A stretch of DNA of 64,000 bases, from the NCBI RefSeq assembly GCF_000799565.1, contig NZ_JUHB01000001.1, positions 3,289,501 to 3,353,500 on the forward strand, in the 5' to 3' direction. This DNA is from Cellulophaga sp. Hel_I_12 (GTDB taxonomy: Bacteria; Bacteroidota; Bacteroidia; Flavobacteriales; Flavobacteriaceae). The position numbers were made by a program, and so were the translations under genes. Positions 19,570 to 29,054 of the stretch are shown here, piece by piece. The notes beneath the pieces are model-generated. The model did not search any database. It worked only from the letters and a program-made list of their open reading frames with translations, and was not told the DNA's origin. Each line of letters starts with the position of its first letter. The stretch's first letter is position 1.

Positions 19570-20801
19570 GAAACTGCTTTTAATTTTTTAATCGTATCGA
19601 AAGAGAGCATTTTCTCAGCATAAGATTTGGTTACCTTTAACTCTTTTTCATCACTACTTGGAAGTGAAAACATCGCATCTGTAAAGATAGCTTCGCATAA
19701 AGAGCGTAATCCACGTGCACCGAGTTTGTATTCAATTGCTTTTTCAACGATATAATCTAAGGCTTGATCAGTAATGGTGAAGGCCACATCATCCATTTTA
19801 AAAAGCTTTTCATACTGCTTTATTATGGCGTTTTTAGGCTCAGTTAAGATGGCCCTAAGCGCTTCAGCATCTAAAGGATTCATATGTGTTAATACGGGTA
19901 AGCGACCAATAATTTCTGGAATTAAACCAAAATCCTTTAAATCTTTTGGAATAATGTATTGTAAAATATTGGTTTCATCTAATTGATCTTCTGCCTTTTT
20001 AGCACTATACCCAATAGACTTCATGTTTAAGCGCTTGTTGATAGCTCTTTCAATACCATCAAAAGCACCACCTGCAATAAAAAGGATGTTTTCTGTATTG
20101 ACCTCTATAAATTTTTGATCAGGATGTTTTCTGCCACCTTTTGGTGGAACATTAACTACGGTACCTTCTAAAAGTTTTAATAAACCTTGTTGTACGCCTT
20201 CGCCAGAAACATCTCTAGTTATAGATGGATTATCACTTTTGCGGGCAATTTTATCAATTTCATCAATAAAAACAATACCGCGCTCTGCTTTTTCTAAGTT
20301 GTAATCTGCGGCTTGTAGAAGCCTAGTTAATATACTTTCAACATCTTCCCCAACATAACCTGCTTCTGTTAAAACCGTAGCATCAACAATGGCAAGAGGC
20401 ACATTGAGCATTTTGGCAATGGTCTTAGCAATAAGTGTTTTTCCTGTTCCAGTTTGTCCTACCATGATGATATTACTCTTCTGAATTTCTACATCGTCTT
20501 CTTTAGAGGTAGGCTGTAACAATCTTTTGTAATGATTATAAACGGCCACAGACATTACCTTTTTGGTGCGTTCTTGGCCGATAATATAGGTATCTAAAAA
20601 CTCCTTAATTTCTAAGGGTTTTTTTAATATGAGTTCAGAAGAGAGGTCTTCGTTTTTACTTTGTTTTGATTCTTCTGCTACAATGCCATGAGCTTGCTCA
20701 ATGCAACGGTCACAGATATGTGCATCTAAACCTGCAATTAATAAATTCGTTTCTGGCTTTTTACGACCACAAAAAGAACATTCTAAACTTTCTTTTGCCA
20801 T
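19566..20801 (-). CDS. clpX: ATP-dependent Clp protease ATP-binding subunit ClpX
   Basis: AAA+ unfoldase of 411 residues that feeds substrates to ClpP. The N-terminal zinc-binding domain has CSFCGRKK and CDRCIEQA. Walker A is [13 protein letters not shown], the pore-1 loop is GYVGEDVE, Walker B is [11 protein letters not shown], and sensor regions follow. The C-terminal small domain includes [11 protein letters not shown]. It lies 94 bases downstream of clpP on the same strand. Confidence 0.97.
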   Translation of the reverse strand: MAKESLECSFCGRKKPETNLLIAGLDAHICDRCIEQAHGIVAEESKQSKNEDLSSELILKKPLEIKEFLDTYIIGQERTKKVMSVAVYNHYKRLLQPTSKEDDVEIQKSNIIMVGQTGTGKTLIAKTIAKMLNVPLAIVDATVLTEAGYVGEDVESILTRLLQAADYNLEKAERGIVFIDEIDKIARKSDNPSITRDVSGEGVQQGLLKLLEGTVVNVPPKGGRKHPDQKFIEVNTENILFIAGGAFDGIERAINKRLNMKSIGYSAKKAEDQLDETNILQYIIPKDLKDFGLIPEIIGRLPVLTHMNPLDAEALRAILTEPKNAIIKQYEKLFKMDDVAFTITDQALDYIVEKAIEYKLGARGLRSLCEAIFTDAMFSLPSSDEKELKVTKSYAEKMLSFDTIKKLKAVS

Positions 20802-20895
20802 AATTTTGTACTATCACTGCACTATATAAACGAAAATAAATTCGTTTTAGTTTTAATTGTTGTTACTTAAGTAACTTTGCTAAATTTAGTCGTAA

Positions 20896-21576
20896 TTATT
20901 TTTTTTCTCTTACAAGAATCTCATCAATCATTCCGTAATTTTTAGCTTCTTCTGCTTTCATCCAATAATCACGGTCACTATCATCGCGTACTTTTTCAAT
21001 ATCTTGATTAGAATGTAAGGCAATGACTTCGTACAATTCGTCTTTCAACTTTAAAATTTCTCTTGCAGTTATCTCAATATCACTCGCTTGCCCTTGAGCA
21101 CCACCCATAGGTTGATGAATCATAACACGTGAATGAGTAAGTCCGCTGCGCTTTCCTTTTTCTCCAGCACATAATAAAACTGCACCCATGGACGCTGCCA
21201 TACCGGTACAAATAGTGGCCACATCTGGCTTTATGTACTGCATGGTATCATAAATGCCTAAACCTGCGTATACGCTACCACCTGGAGAGTTTATGTAAAT
21301 TTGAATATCTTTAGCTGCATCAGCACTTTCTAAAAATAGCAACTGTGCTTGTACGATATTGGCAACTTGATCATTAATTCCTGTTCCTAGAAATATAATT
21401 CTGTCCATCATTAACCTTGAAAAAACATCCATGGCAATTGCATTCATTTGGCGTTCTTCAATGATATTTGGAGTCATTCCTACGGGATACATGCTACTCA
21501 TGATTTTATCATAATACATGCTGCTAATACCTTGATCTTTTATAGCGTAATTCTTGAATTCTTTTCCGTAATCCAT
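20896..21576 (-). CDS. clpP: ATP-dependent Clp protease proteolytic subunit ClpP
   Basis: Serine peptidase of 226 residues that forms the tetradecameric barrel. The nucleophile Ser is in [12 protein letters not shown], the catalytic His in [15 protein letters not shown], and the Asp lies further on. It has an N-terminal extension of about 30 residues before the conserved region, rich in Met and Tyr ([14 protein letters not shown]), longer than in E. coli. It lies between tig and clpX, with a hairpin terminator in the tig-clpP gap. Confidence 0.96.
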   Translation of the reverse strand: MDYGKEFKNYAIKDQGISSMYYDKIMSSMYPVGMTPNIIEERQMNAIAMDVFSRLMMDRIIFLGTGINDQVANIVQAQLLFLESADAAKDIQIYINSPGGSVYAGLGIYDTMQYIKPDVATICTGMAASMGAVLLCAGEKGKRSGLTHSRVMIHQPMGGAQGQASDIEITAREILKLKDELYEVIALHSNQDIEKVRDDSDRDYWMKAEEAKNYGMIDEILVREKK

Positions 21577-21601
21577 ATATTTTTTAAACTATTATTATAA
21601 T

Positions 21602-21633
21602 AAAAAAGGTGTTGAAATAAAGCTTTCAACACC
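21602..21633 (-). terminator. Intrinsic terminator or attenuator between tig and clpP
   Basis: A perfect 10-bp stem (GGTGTTGAAA with TTTCAACACC) and 6-base loop, followed on the minus strand by CCTTTTTTA. It lies 30 bases after the tig stop and 25 bases before clpP. Confidence 0.75.
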
Positions 21634-21662
21634 GTAAAGATACTTATTTTATCCTTGCAAAA

Positions 21663-22985
21663 CTACCCATAAACTTCCTTAACAAAGTTTTCATAAGTAA
21701 CTTCTTTTGTCTTAAGATTGGCCTTTTCCTTATAAAGGCTTATTAATTTCTGACTCATTAATTGTTCAGAAAGTCTTTTTACTTCGTCTTGGTTCGACAA
21801 TACTCTAGCCGCTATATTGTCTAATTCTTCCTCAGCAGGATTTAATTGACCAAATTGTGCCATTTGAGATTTGATAAATCCTTTAGCGAATTCTTTCAAT
21901 TCATCAAATTGCACCTGAAGATTATTTTCTTGGATAATTTTACCTTCGATAAGTTGGTAACGCAATCCTTTTTCTGATTTTTCGTACTCGGCAGTGGCTT
22001 CATCATCAGAAAGTACTTTCTCGCCAGTAAGTTGAATCCATTTTTTCAAAAAGTTAGCGGGTAAATTAAACTTTGTATTGTCTATGAAGTCTTCAGTAAC
22101 ATCATTTAAAAGCTTTTGATCGGTTTGCTGTACAAATTGTTGTTCAGAATCTTCTTTAATCTTAGCTTTTAATTCTTCTTTAGATTTGATAACATCAGGA
22201 CCAAATAGTTTGTCAAATAATTCCTGGTCTAATGCAGCGGGCTCTCTTTCATTAATTTCCTCAATACTAAATGAAACATCAACATTCAAATCTTTTGCAA
22301 CTTCGATTTCTATGCCCATAGATCGTGCTAAATCTTGATCTTCTTTGAATAATTTTTTGGTGTTTACACTAAGGGTATCGCCTACTTTTTTGCCCATGAA
22401 GGCCGTAATCGCTTTTTTGTCTTTTAGTTCACTAAGGGTGATGGTTGCTTTATTTTCAATTTCAGCGGCTTCATTGGTAAAGGTTCCGACAACTTCATCT
22501 TTGGCGCCCACTTCATTTTTATTGATCAATTTTCCGTATTGTTTTTGAATACGTTCAATTTGTTCATTAATCATTTTATCATCAGCCACTATTGTATAAT
22601 GTATGATGGGTTTTTTTGCTTTTAAATTAATTTCAAAAGACGGTGCTAAACCTAGTTCAAATTCAAAATCGAAATCATCTGAATCCCAGTTAAAATTATC
22701 ACGTTGTTTTGGTAAGGGATTTCCAAGAACATCTAATTTCTCTTCTGTAAGGTATTTGTTAAGGTTGTCTTGAATTAACTTATTTACCTCGTCAACCAAT
22801 ACGGCTTTACCATATTGCTTTTTGATAAGGCCCATAGGTACTTGTCCCTTTCTAAAACCAGGGATGTTGGCTTGTTTTCTATAATCTTTTAGAATAGTTT
22901 CAACCTTGTCTTGGTAATCGTCTTTTGTAACGGCTACTTTTACAACAGCATTTAATTCGTCAATCTGTTCTTTAGTGATATTCAT
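21663..22985 (-). CDS. tig: Trigger factor (ribosome-associated chaperone)
   Basis: 440 residues. The ribosome-binding N-terminal domain carries the signature IPGFRKGQVPMGLIKKQYG near residues 38-56. A middle domain with the peptidyl-prolyl isomerase-like position and a long helical C-terminal domain follow. The Bacteroidota form lacks a well conserved FKBP catalytic pocket, as far as can be seen. First gene of the tig-clpP-clpX group, preceded by the best promoter in the window. Confidence 0.92.
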   Translation of the reverse strand: MNITKEQIDELNAVVKVAVTKDDYQDKVETILKDYRKQANIPGFRKGQVPMGLIKKQYGKAVLVDEVNKLIQDNLNKYLTEEKLDVLGNPLPKQRDNFNWDSDDFDFEFELGLAPSFEINLKAKKPIIHYTIVADDKMINEQIERIQKQYGKLINKNEVGAKDEVVGTFTNEAAEIENKATITLSELKDKKAITAFMGKKVGDTLSVNTKKLFKEDQDLARSMGIEIEVAKDLNVDVSFSIEEINEREPAALDQELFDKLFGPDVIKSKEELKAKIKEDSEQQFVQQTDQKLLNDVTEDFIDNTKFNLPANFLKKWIQLTGEKVLSDDEATAEYEKSEKGLRYQLIEGKIIQENNLQVQFDELKEFAKGFIKSQMAQFGQLNPAEEELDNIAARVLSNQDEVKRLSEQLMSQKLISLYKEKANLKTKEVTYENFVKEVYG

Positions 22986-23020
22986 TTATATAACTTGTTT
23001 TACATCAATAAAATGGGATG

Positions 23021-23048
23021 CAAAAGTACTATAAATTGTGAATTGCAA
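23021..23048 (-). promoter_or_regulatory. Promoter of tig
   Basis: The -7 box TACTTTTG (23021-23028, minus strand) is preceded by TTG at 23046-23048 with a 17-base spacer. This is a textbook Bacteroidota -33/-7 pair about 35 bases before the start codon. Confidence 0.75.
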
Positions 23049-23093
23049 CAAATTTTTAAACTACTGAATTTCAAATAGGATCCTATTTTTTGA

Positions 23094-23432
23094 TCATTCT
23101 TTCAAAAAAGAGTAAAAAATAGATTGTAAAAATGACAAACAAAGGCTAAATAATAAGGCCCACCAAAGGCCATCCACCATAAATCCGTCAATTAAACGAT
23201 CGGCCAGAAGAATCATTAGGGCATTGATGATCAAAAGAAAAAGCCCTAGGGTGAGTATGGTTATGGGTAAGGTTAAAATGGTTAGTATGGGTTTAACAAT
23301 AAAGTTTAATAAACCTAAAACTATAGCCACAATAATTGCCGTGTAGTAACTATCTACAGACACGTGAGGTAAAATCTTTGATAGAATTACGACAGAAATG
23401 GCGGTTAATAAAATTCGTAATATAAGTTTCAT
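23094..23432 (-). CDS. Phage holin-family 4-TM membrane protein
   Basis: 112 residues, almost entirely hydrophobic, with four predicted membrane helices. The pattern LLNFIVKPILTILTLPIT followed by GLFLLIINALMILLADRLI is typical of the PF04020-type holin-like family. This family is common in chromosomes without prophages, and there are no phage genes around it. Its function is unknown. It lies downstream of the SGNH lipoprotein gene, separated by a terminator. Confidence 0.85.
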   Translation of the reverse strand: MKLILRILLTAISVVILSKILPHVSVDSYYTAIIVAIVLGLLNFIVKPILTILTLPITILTLGLFLLIINALMILLADRLIDGFMVDGLWWALLFSLCLSFLQSIFYSFLKE

Positions 23433-23452
23433 AGGCTATTTTTTAGGATTAC

Positions 23453-23479
23453 AAAAAAAGGTGCCCCAAAAGGCACCTT
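23453..23479 (-). terminator. Terminator of the SGNH hydrolase gene
   Basis: AAGGTGCC and GGCACCTT form a stem around a CAAAA-type loop, followed by a run of seven T on the minus strand. It lies about 23 bases after the stop codon. Confidence 0.8.
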
Positions 23480-23502
23480 AAATATAGTTATAAATGTAAT
23501 AC

Positions 23503-24993
23503 CTAGTTAATATAAAGCCCTTTAAAATCTAGTGGATTTACTCCAGGTAAATTTGAACCGTACTTCGCATTGATCTGTTCAATAAATAAGTTCGACAATA
23601 GTGAATATCCTCTTGGCGAAGGGTGTACACCATCTAATGAAAAGGCACCGCCTGTTCCATAGGTAGCGGTAACTCGACTACCATCTTGCAGCGTAATGCC
23701 ACTCGCGGCAACAGTGGTTAAGTAGGCATTTGCATCTACAAGCGCCAAATTATACTGACTAGCTAATGTTGCTATAGTTTGGTTGTATCCCGTAATAGCC
23801 GCTGCTACGGAAGCTTGCTCTTGAGGCGTTAAAACCCATTTGTCAGCTAATGGTACGGCAACACCATTAATACTTGTTGGGTTAGTAGGATCTGCTAAAG
23901 TTCCTATGAATGTTCTTGAAGGCAATACCAATAGATCATTTGCTGTTGCTTGTCTGTAGTTAGGCAGTCCTGGTAATGCTGTTAAATCTTCATCGATAAT
24001 GACTACTGCATTGGTGGCACTAGCAGTAAAAGAAATAGTTCTAAGGGCGGCTTCCTCGGGGGTAATAGCGGAACCAGCCAAATATTGTTGTATTCCACCG
24101 TTGTATTGCGCATAGGCGCCATTTACTAGGGCAGCTGTTGCAGCATCTAAAGGAACCGGATTGTGTGGTACGGTCTTAAAATAGGGTATGGTAGTAACGT
24201 CTGGAATATTTGCGACTACCCCGCCAGAAACTGTTGGGCTAGCGGTCATGGCTTGTAGTATACCATTGTAAACACCAAAAAAGGTTGTGTTGTGCGTAAT
24301 ATCATTACTGCCATAGGTTGCAGGATTTAAATTTCCTGTTTCATTGTGGTCTTCACCGGCGCCACCAGAAGTGGCATAGCCTAAAACATCATTATTGCCA
24401 ATCCATAGGGTAAAGAAGGTTGGGTTTTGACTGAGTACATCTGCTAAAACGGTTGTTGTTGGCGATGAGGCCATTCTAATAAAATAAGGATTTGCATTCG
24501 GTAATGCTTGAACATCACCATAATTTGGTGCGCCAAGGTGATAACTTTTTGCTCCAGGGACACCCATATTATTGAATGGACCTGTTAGTGGAGTAGAGAT
24601 CTCAGTAGTTCCAGCGCCAGATACTGCTGTGGGGGTGGGTGACCCTGTAGTGAACGAAAGAAATAGTCGATTTCCAAAACCAGGTAATGGGGCGCCTCCT
24701 AAGGTTAATCCACCTAAGTTATCTGCCATAAAGGGAACTTTAAAGTCACCACCACCGGCTAGACTAAAGTTGCTAGCCAACATAACAGGCATACTATTTT
24801 CTTGTCCTTCTCTAAAGAGGGCGTTGTCAGAATAACCTGCCGTTAGCGAGTTACCAACAGAAACATAGGTTGTAAAATCAGCAGTACCACTTGTATATAC
24901 TACGGGTGCTATACTTGTCTCTTCGATAATATCATCATCAGAGCAGGAGATAAATAACAAGCTAAAGGCAATTAATGCGAAAAATTTTTTCAT
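23503..24993 (-). CDS. SGNH/GDSL hydrolase-family surface lipoprotein
   Basis: 496 residues. The signal peptide ends in the lipobox LLFISC. CSDDD after the cysteine is the acidic type of motif linked to surface export of lipoproteins in Flavobacterium. SGNH blocks: VSVGNSLTAGYSD near residue 46 (nucleophile Ser in GNSL instead of GDSL), WIGNNDVLGYA near 200 (block III Gly-Asn), and SLDGVHPSPRGYSLL near 455 (catalytic Asp and His). It is likely an esterase or lipase acting on lipids outside the cell. A TATGCATGCATA palindrome lies about 96 bases upstream of its start and recurs upstream of etfBA. Confidence 0.87.
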   Translation of the reverse strand: MKKFFALIAFSLLFISCSDDDIIEETSIAPVVYTSGTADFTTYVSVGNSLTAGYSDNALFREGQENSMPVMLASNFSLAGGGDFKVPFMADNLGGLTLGGAPLPGFGNRLFLSFTTGSPTPTAVSGAGTTEISTPLTGPFNNMGVPGAKSYHLGAPNYGDVQALPNANPYFIRMASSPTTTVLADVLSQNPTFFTLWIGNNDVLGYATSGGAGEDHNETGNLNPATYGSNDITHNTTFFGVYNGILQAMTASPTVSGGVVANIPDVTTIPYFKTVPHNPVPLDAATAALVNGAYAQYNGGIQQYLAGSAITPEEAALRTISFTASATNAVVIIDEDLTALPGLPNYRQATANDLLVLPSRTFIGTLADPTNPTSINGVAVPLADKWVLTPQEQASVAAAITGYNQTIATLASQYNLALVDANAYLTTVAASGITLQDGSRVTATYGTGGAFSLDGVHPSPRGYSLLSNLFIEQINAKYGSNLPGVNPLDFKGLYIN

Positions 24994-25088
24994 GAAAATA
25001 TGAGTTATAGATTAGTTGAGGTGCAAATAAATGCAGGTTATCCAAATTTAATTAAAATTATAATACTAGCAACTGTAATACCAAAAAA

Positions 25089-25104
25089 ATTATGCATGCA
25101 TAAT
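25089..25104. promoter_or_regulatory. Palindromic operator candidate upstream of the SGNH lipoprotein gene
   Basis: A 16-bp perfect palindrome, ATTATGCATGCATAAT. Its core TATGCATGCATA is identical to the centre of the longer palindrome upstream of etfBA at 42.7 kb. It lies between the stop of the esterase gene (25121) and the SGNH start (24993), on the upstream side of the latter. Confidence 0.5.
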
Positions 25105-25120
25105 AAATCGCCCAATTTTT

Positions 25121-25891
25121 TTAGGAGTTCATAAAATTATAAGAAAAGTCAAAAAATTGTTCAGGATTTTCAGCATGTAACCAATGACCTGCCTTTTCAA
25201 TGGTTTTAATAGTGGCTTTCGGAAAATGTCTTTTGATTAGTGCCTGGTCTTCTGATGTAATATATTCTGATCGATCACCTCTTAAAAATAAGCAAGGACC
25301 TTCATAAGTGGCATTTGAACTTATGTTTTCCCCGACTTCTTCCATTTTTGTACTTAGCACTTTCAAGTTGAATCTGAAATCAAGAACACCTTTTTCAACC
25401 CAATATAAGTTTTTCAATAAAAATTGACGAATTCCAAAATCTTTAATGTGTTTTTTTAAAGCATCATCAGCGTCAGATCTGGAATCTAAACTTTTTACAT
25501 CAATGGCATTTAAGGCATTAAGAATAGATTGATGATGTGGTGGATAGTATTTTGGCGCAATATCCGCTATGAGCAACTTAGCTATTTTTTCAGGATAGCT
25601 ACAGGCGAATTGCATCGCGGTTTTACCACCCATAGAATGGCCTAAGAGTATAGTGTTTTCTAAATTATAATGCGCCATGTAGTTTTTTACATCTTCAACT
25701 AGAACATCATAATTAAAAATGTCAGATTGAAAACTTTTTCCGTGGTTTCGTTGATCTAGTAAGTGTACTTCAAAACCATTTTCTGCATAGGAGTTTCCCA
25801 GTGTTTTCCAGTTGTCAGACATGCCTAAAAAGCCATGTAGAATGAGCAAAGGTTTTCCTGTTCCTAGTATTTGAGAATGTAAAAGTTGCAT
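25121..25891 (-). CDS. Alpha/beta-fold hydrolase (YbfF-like esterase)
   Basis: 256-residue cytoplasmic hydrolase without a signal peptide. HGFLGMSDNWK gives the oxyanion region, DQRNHGKS is a typical conserved turn, the nucleophile elbow is GHSMGGKTAM near residue 95, and the catalytic His is in KAGHWLHAENP near the end. It resembles the E. coli acyl-CoA esterase/YbfF type. Its start codon overlaps the stop of pdxJ by one base, so the two are co-translated. The physiological ester is unknown. Confidence 0.88.
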   Translation of the reverse strand: MQLLHSQILGTGKPLLILHGFLGMSDNWKTLGNSYAENGFEVHLLDQRNHGKSFQSDIFNYDVLVEDVKNYMAHYNLENTILLGHSMGGKTAMQFACSYPEKIAKLLIADIAPKYYPPHHQSILNALNAIDVKSLDSRSDADDALKKHIKDFGIRQFLLKNLYWVEKGVLDFRFNLKVLSTKMEEVGENISSNATYEGPCLFLRGDRSEYITSEDQALIKRHFPKATIKTIEKAGHWLHAENPEQFFDFSYNFMNS

Positions 25892-26619
25892 TATTTTAAT
25901 TTATTTAGGTACATGTTAACGACATTTTCTAGTCCAAAATATAAGGATTCGCAGATTAAAGCATGGCCAATGGACACTTCTAATAAATTTGGAATATTTT
26001 TTTTAAAGTATTGAATGTTGTCTAAACTTAAATCATGTCCGGCATTGATGCCTAAGCCAACAGTAGTTGCCATTTTTGCTGCCGTGATAAAGGCGCTCAC
26101 GGCATTATGTTTTTCTGTTTCATTGGTTGCTTTACTAAAGTTTTCGGCATAACTTTCAGTATATAATTCAATCCTGTCAGCACCAATCTTAGCCGCATTT
26201 TTAATTATTGCAACCTTAGGAGCTACAAAAATAGAGGTTCTAATACCTTTTGCTTTAAAGGTAGCAATCACATCTTTTAGAAAGTCATGGTGTTTTATCG
26301 TATCCCAACCTGCACTAGACGTAATGGCATCTTCGGCATCTGGAACGAGAGTTACTTGAGTTGGGTTTATGTCTAAAACTAAATCAATAAATTTTTGATT
26401 TGGATTCCCTTCTATATTAAATTCAGTAGTGACAATACTTTTTAGGGCACGAGCATCGTTATACTTGATATGCCTTTCATCAGGTCTTGGGTGTATAGTA
26501 ATGCCTTGTGCACCAAAACGTTCAATATCACTAGAAACTTGTAAGAGATTTGGCATGTTCCCACCTCTTGCATTTCGAAGTGTGGCAATTTTATTTACGT
26601 TAACGCTTAATTTTGTCAT
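25891..26619 (-). CDS. pdxJ: Pyridoxine 5'-phosphate synthase PdxJ
   Basis: TIM-barrel enzyme of the DXP-dependent vitamin B6 pathway; it condenses 3-amino-2-oxopropyl phosphate with 1-deoxyxylulose 5-phosphate. SVNVNKIATLRNARGG at the N-terminus, GITIHPRPDERHI near residue 45, and GLGINAGHDLSLDN near 200 are family signatures. I start at the ATG at 26619; a longer frame begins with TTG at 26652, but that TTG overlaps a promoter box. About 242 residues, the usual length. It is co-transcribed with the downstream esterase. Confidence 0.95.
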   Translation of the reverse strand: MTKLSVNVNKIATLRNARGGNMPNLLQVSSDIERFGAQGITIHPRPDERHIKYNDARALKSIVTTEFNIEGNPNQKFIDLVLDINPTQVTLVPDAEDAITSSAGWDTIKHHDFLKDVIATFKAKGIRTSIFVAPKVAIIKNAAKIGADRIELYTESYAENFSKATNETEKHNAVSAFITAAKMATTVGLGINAGHDLSLDNIQYFKKNIPNLLEVSIGHALICESLYFGLENVVNMYLNKLK

Positions 26620-26641
26620 TCTCAATAGTCTTTTTATTTGG

Positions 26642-26649
26642 CAAAAATA
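26642..26649 (-). promoter_or_regulatory. -7 promoter element of pdxJ
   Basis: TATTTTTG on the minus strand, fitting TAnnTTTG, 23 bases upstream of the ATG. It overlaps the spurious upstream TTG start. Confidence 0.55.
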
Positions 26650-26706
26650 CAAATTAGGTATGCTTTTTGAATTATTTAATTAGTAATTTGCATGATATAT
26701 ACCAAT

Positions 26707-27363
26707 ATGAATTTACAATCACACATCATACGTAGCATTCCAATTTTTAAATTGACGACTTCAATGGAAGAAATTGTGCGCTTTTTTAAAGACACAACGT
26801 ATTCCCATGTGGCCGTCACTGAAAATGGTAAATTTTTAGGGGTTATTTGCGAGAACGACCTTAAAGAGCTTGATGTAGCCACTAACTTAGAGGATTTTCG
26901 TCATTCATTAGAAGCTGTTTTTGTACATACAGAAACCTCTTGGCTCGATGTTTTAGAAGCTTTTTCTAGAAATGAGGCTAATCTACTTCCTGTTTTAAAT
27001 GAAGATGCAGTCGTACAGGGTTATTATGAATTAAATACTATTGTTAGTGTCTTTATTGACACCCCATTTTTCTCTGAACCAGGGGGTATTTTGGTGGTGG
27101 CTAAAGGAGTGAAAGATTATTCGTTTAGTGAAATAGCTCAAATAGTAGAGACTAACAATACTAAAATTATAGGTGCCTTTATAACAGATAACAAAAATGA
27201 TTTGATTCAAGTTACTTTAAAAATAGGAGCTGAGAATTTAAACGATGTTATCCAAACATTCAGACGGTACAACTATAGTATTCTTTTTGGAAATAATGAT
27301 GATCAGTTTTTAGAGGATTTAAAAGAAAGATCAGATTATTTAGATAAATATTTAAACGTTTAG
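26707..27363 (+). CDS. CBS-domain protein linked to nadK
   Basis: About 218 residues. An N-terminal CBS pair covers roughly residues 10-125 (HVAVTENGKFLGVICENDLK, then LLPVLNEDAVVQGYYELN). An ACT-like C-terminal part follows (GGILVVAKGVKDYSFSEIAQ, near 130-200). CBS pairs usually bind adenosine nucleotides. The gene is four bases upstream of nadK, so a sensor or regulator tied to nucleotide cofactors is plausible. The start at 26707 (MNLQSHII) is preferred over the ATG at 26692. Confidence 0.85.
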   Translation: MNLQSHIIRSIPIFKLTTSMEEIVRFFKDTTYSHVAVTENGKFLGVICENDLKELDVATNLEDFRHSLEAVFVHTETSWLDVLEAFSRNEANLLPVLNEDAVVQGYYELNTIVSVFIDTPFFSEPGGILVVAKGVKDYSFSEIAQIVETNNTKIIGAFITDNKNDLIQVTLKIGAENLNDVIQTFRRYNYSILFGNNDDQFLEDLKERSDYLDKYLNV

Positions 27364-27367
27364 TGGT

Positions 27368-28249
27368 ATGAAAGTCGCTGTTTACGGACAAGCATATTCT
27401 GATAACGCCCTTGATTATGTACTGGAATTACTCGATGAATTAAGTAGCTTAGCTGCCGAAGTTTATTTTGAAAAAGAGTTTTATCAGGTACTGCAAGTAT
27501 CAGAGAAATTAAAGGTCTACCCACTTTTTACGGAAGCCAAAGGTTTAGATGATACTTTTGATATGTTGGTTAGTTTTGGTGGTGACGGTACTATTCTAAG
27601 GGCTGTTACTTATGTAAAAAACTTAAACATTCCAATTGTAGGGGTAAATACAGGCAGGTTAGGTTTTTTATCAACATTTAAAAAAGAAGATGTACGTAAA
27701 GTAGTTAAAGAATTTATTGCTGGAGCTTATACTATCGTTGAGCGTAGCTTAGTTGAGGTACACACCCATCCGCCAACACCAGAATTCAACAGTTTAAATT
27801 TTGCGTTGAACGAAGTGACCGTAAGCAGAAAGGATACAACGTCTATGATTACAGTAGAAACCTATTTGAATGATGATTTTTTGACTTCATACTGGGCAGA
27901 TGGTCTTATAATTGCAACACCAACCGGATCCACCGGATATTCTTTAAGTTGTGGAGGACCCGTCATTGCACCCACCGTAAAATCGTTAATATTAACACCT
28001 ATAGCACCCCATAATTTAAACGCAAGACCTTTAGTGATTTCAGATGATACTGAAATTCGGTTGAGGGTTTCGGGTAGAGAGGAGTTTCATTTAGTTTCCT
28101 TAGATTCTAGGATAGCCACCTTAGAAAATGGAACAGAAATTTTAGTAAAAAAAGCAAGCTTTACCATTAAAATGATTGAATATACTTCGGAGAGTTTTTT
28201 AAAGACATTGCGTAATAAATTACTTTGGGGTGAAGATAAGCGCAATTAG
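27368..28249 (+). CDS. nadK: NAD kinase
   Basis: Phosphorylates NAD to NADP. 293 residues. The catalytic GGDGT motif is in VSFGGDGTILRA near residue 72, VNTGRLGFLS near 95, and the NAD-binding conserved TPTGSTGYSLSCGGP near 190. It is the second gene of the envelope/cofactor cluster, after the CBS protein with a four-base gap. Confidence 0.96.
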   Translation: MKVAVYGQAYSDNALDYVLELLDELSSLAAEVYFEKEFYQVLQVSEKLKVYPLFTEAKGLDDTFDMLVSFGGDGTILRAVTYVKNLNIPIVGVNTGRLGFLSTFKKEDVRKVVKEFIAGAYTIVERSLVEVHTHPPTPEFNSLNFALNEVTVSRKDTTSMITVETYLNDDFLTSYWADGLIIATPTGSTGYSLSCGGPVIAPTVKSLILTPIAPHNLNARPLVISDDTEIRLRVSGREEFHLVSLDSRIATLENGTEILVKKASFTIKMIEYTSESFLKTLRNKLLWGEDKRN

Positions 28250-28329
28250 CCCGCCACAAAAACAATAAAATCTACTAAAAGTTGTTTATCAAAGGGAGAA
28301 CAAGAATATAGGGATACACTTCAAATTTT

Positions 28330-28337
28330 TATATTTG
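28330..28337 (+). promoter_or_regulatory. -7 promoter element upstream of the DUF6089 gene
   Basis: TATATTTG, an exact TAnnTTTG match, 17 bases before the ATG. It suggests that the DUF6089-uppS-bamA unit has its own promoter after nadK. Confidence 0.55.
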
Positions 28338-28353
28338 CAAACTTTTAAAATAG

Positions 28354-29049
28354 ATGAGAACATTTTTTTTATTACTCTTTGTGTTAACATTTTTTCAAAT
28401 GTTTGGGCAGACCTATGAAATTGGCATCATGGCTGGTGGCGTAAATAATATTGGAGATGTTGGTAGATCAAATTATATTGCTCCTTCAGGAATAGGTGTC
28501 GGTGGTATTTTTAAATGGAATATAAGTAAGCGCTACGCATGGCGTGCAAGTGTCTTGTATGGAGAATTTACCGCCGATGACACAAAATCTAATATGAGTT
28601 CAAGGCAACAACGGGCTTATCTTGTAAATAATAATATTCTGGAAGCCTCTGCAGGGTTAGAATTAAATTTTGTAGACTACAACCTGCATAGATTAGGACC
28701 TGCCTTTACACCTTATTTATATACTGGAATTACTTATTTTAGATATGATTACAATTATATTGACGCCAATCAAGTCATAAATTTTGATAATCAGAGGGAC
28801 GGATCATTCGCCATACCTATGATTATAGGCTTTAAATATAGACTCACAAGATCATTAATACTGGGGGGTGAAATTGGTGCTAGGTACACCTTTACGGATA
28901 ATCTCGACTTTAGTAATCCAACAGATGCAAACTTAGAACCGTTAAATGTAGAATTTGGCAATATTTTTAGCAATGATTGGTACGTTTTTTCTGGGATTAC
29001 CTTAACTTACGCCTTCAAAAGAAAGCCTTGTTCTGATTGTTTTGAGTAA
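28354..29049 (+). CDS. DUF6089 outer membrane beta-barrel protein
   Basis: 231 residues with a signal peptide (FFQMFGQ at the cleavage region). Alternating aromatic/hydrophobic strands suggest a small OmpA-like barrel (YEIGIMAGGVNNIGD, LGGEIGARYTF). The C-terminus CSDCFE is characteristic of this family, which sits next to uppS and bamA in flavobacteria. The function is unknown; its position suggests a role in outer membrane assembly. Confidence 0.8.
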   Translation: MRTFFLLLFVLTFFQMFGQTYEIGIMAGGVNNIGDVGRSNYIAPSGIGVGGIFKWNISKRYAWRASVLYGEFTADDTKSNMSSRQQRAYLVNNNILEASAGLELNFVDYNLHRLGPAFTPYLYTGITYFRYDYNYIDANQVINFDNQRDGSFAIPMIIGFKYRLTRSLILGGEIGARYTFTDNLDFSNPTDANLEPLNVEFGNIFSNDWYVFSGITLTYAFKRKPCSDCFE

Positions 29050-29054
29050 CACAT

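Noticed and set aside
20862..20875. 14-bp palindrome GTTACTTAAGTAAC between clpP and clpX
   Set aside because: No second copy found, no T-run, and short AT-rich palindromes are expected by chance.
20872..20879. TAACTTTG on the plus strand resembling a -7 box
   Set aside because: No plus-strand gene follows; it points into clpP antisense.
23094..23432. Holin-like gene as sign of a prophage
   Set aside because: This family is common as a lone chromosomal gene and no phage genes surround it.
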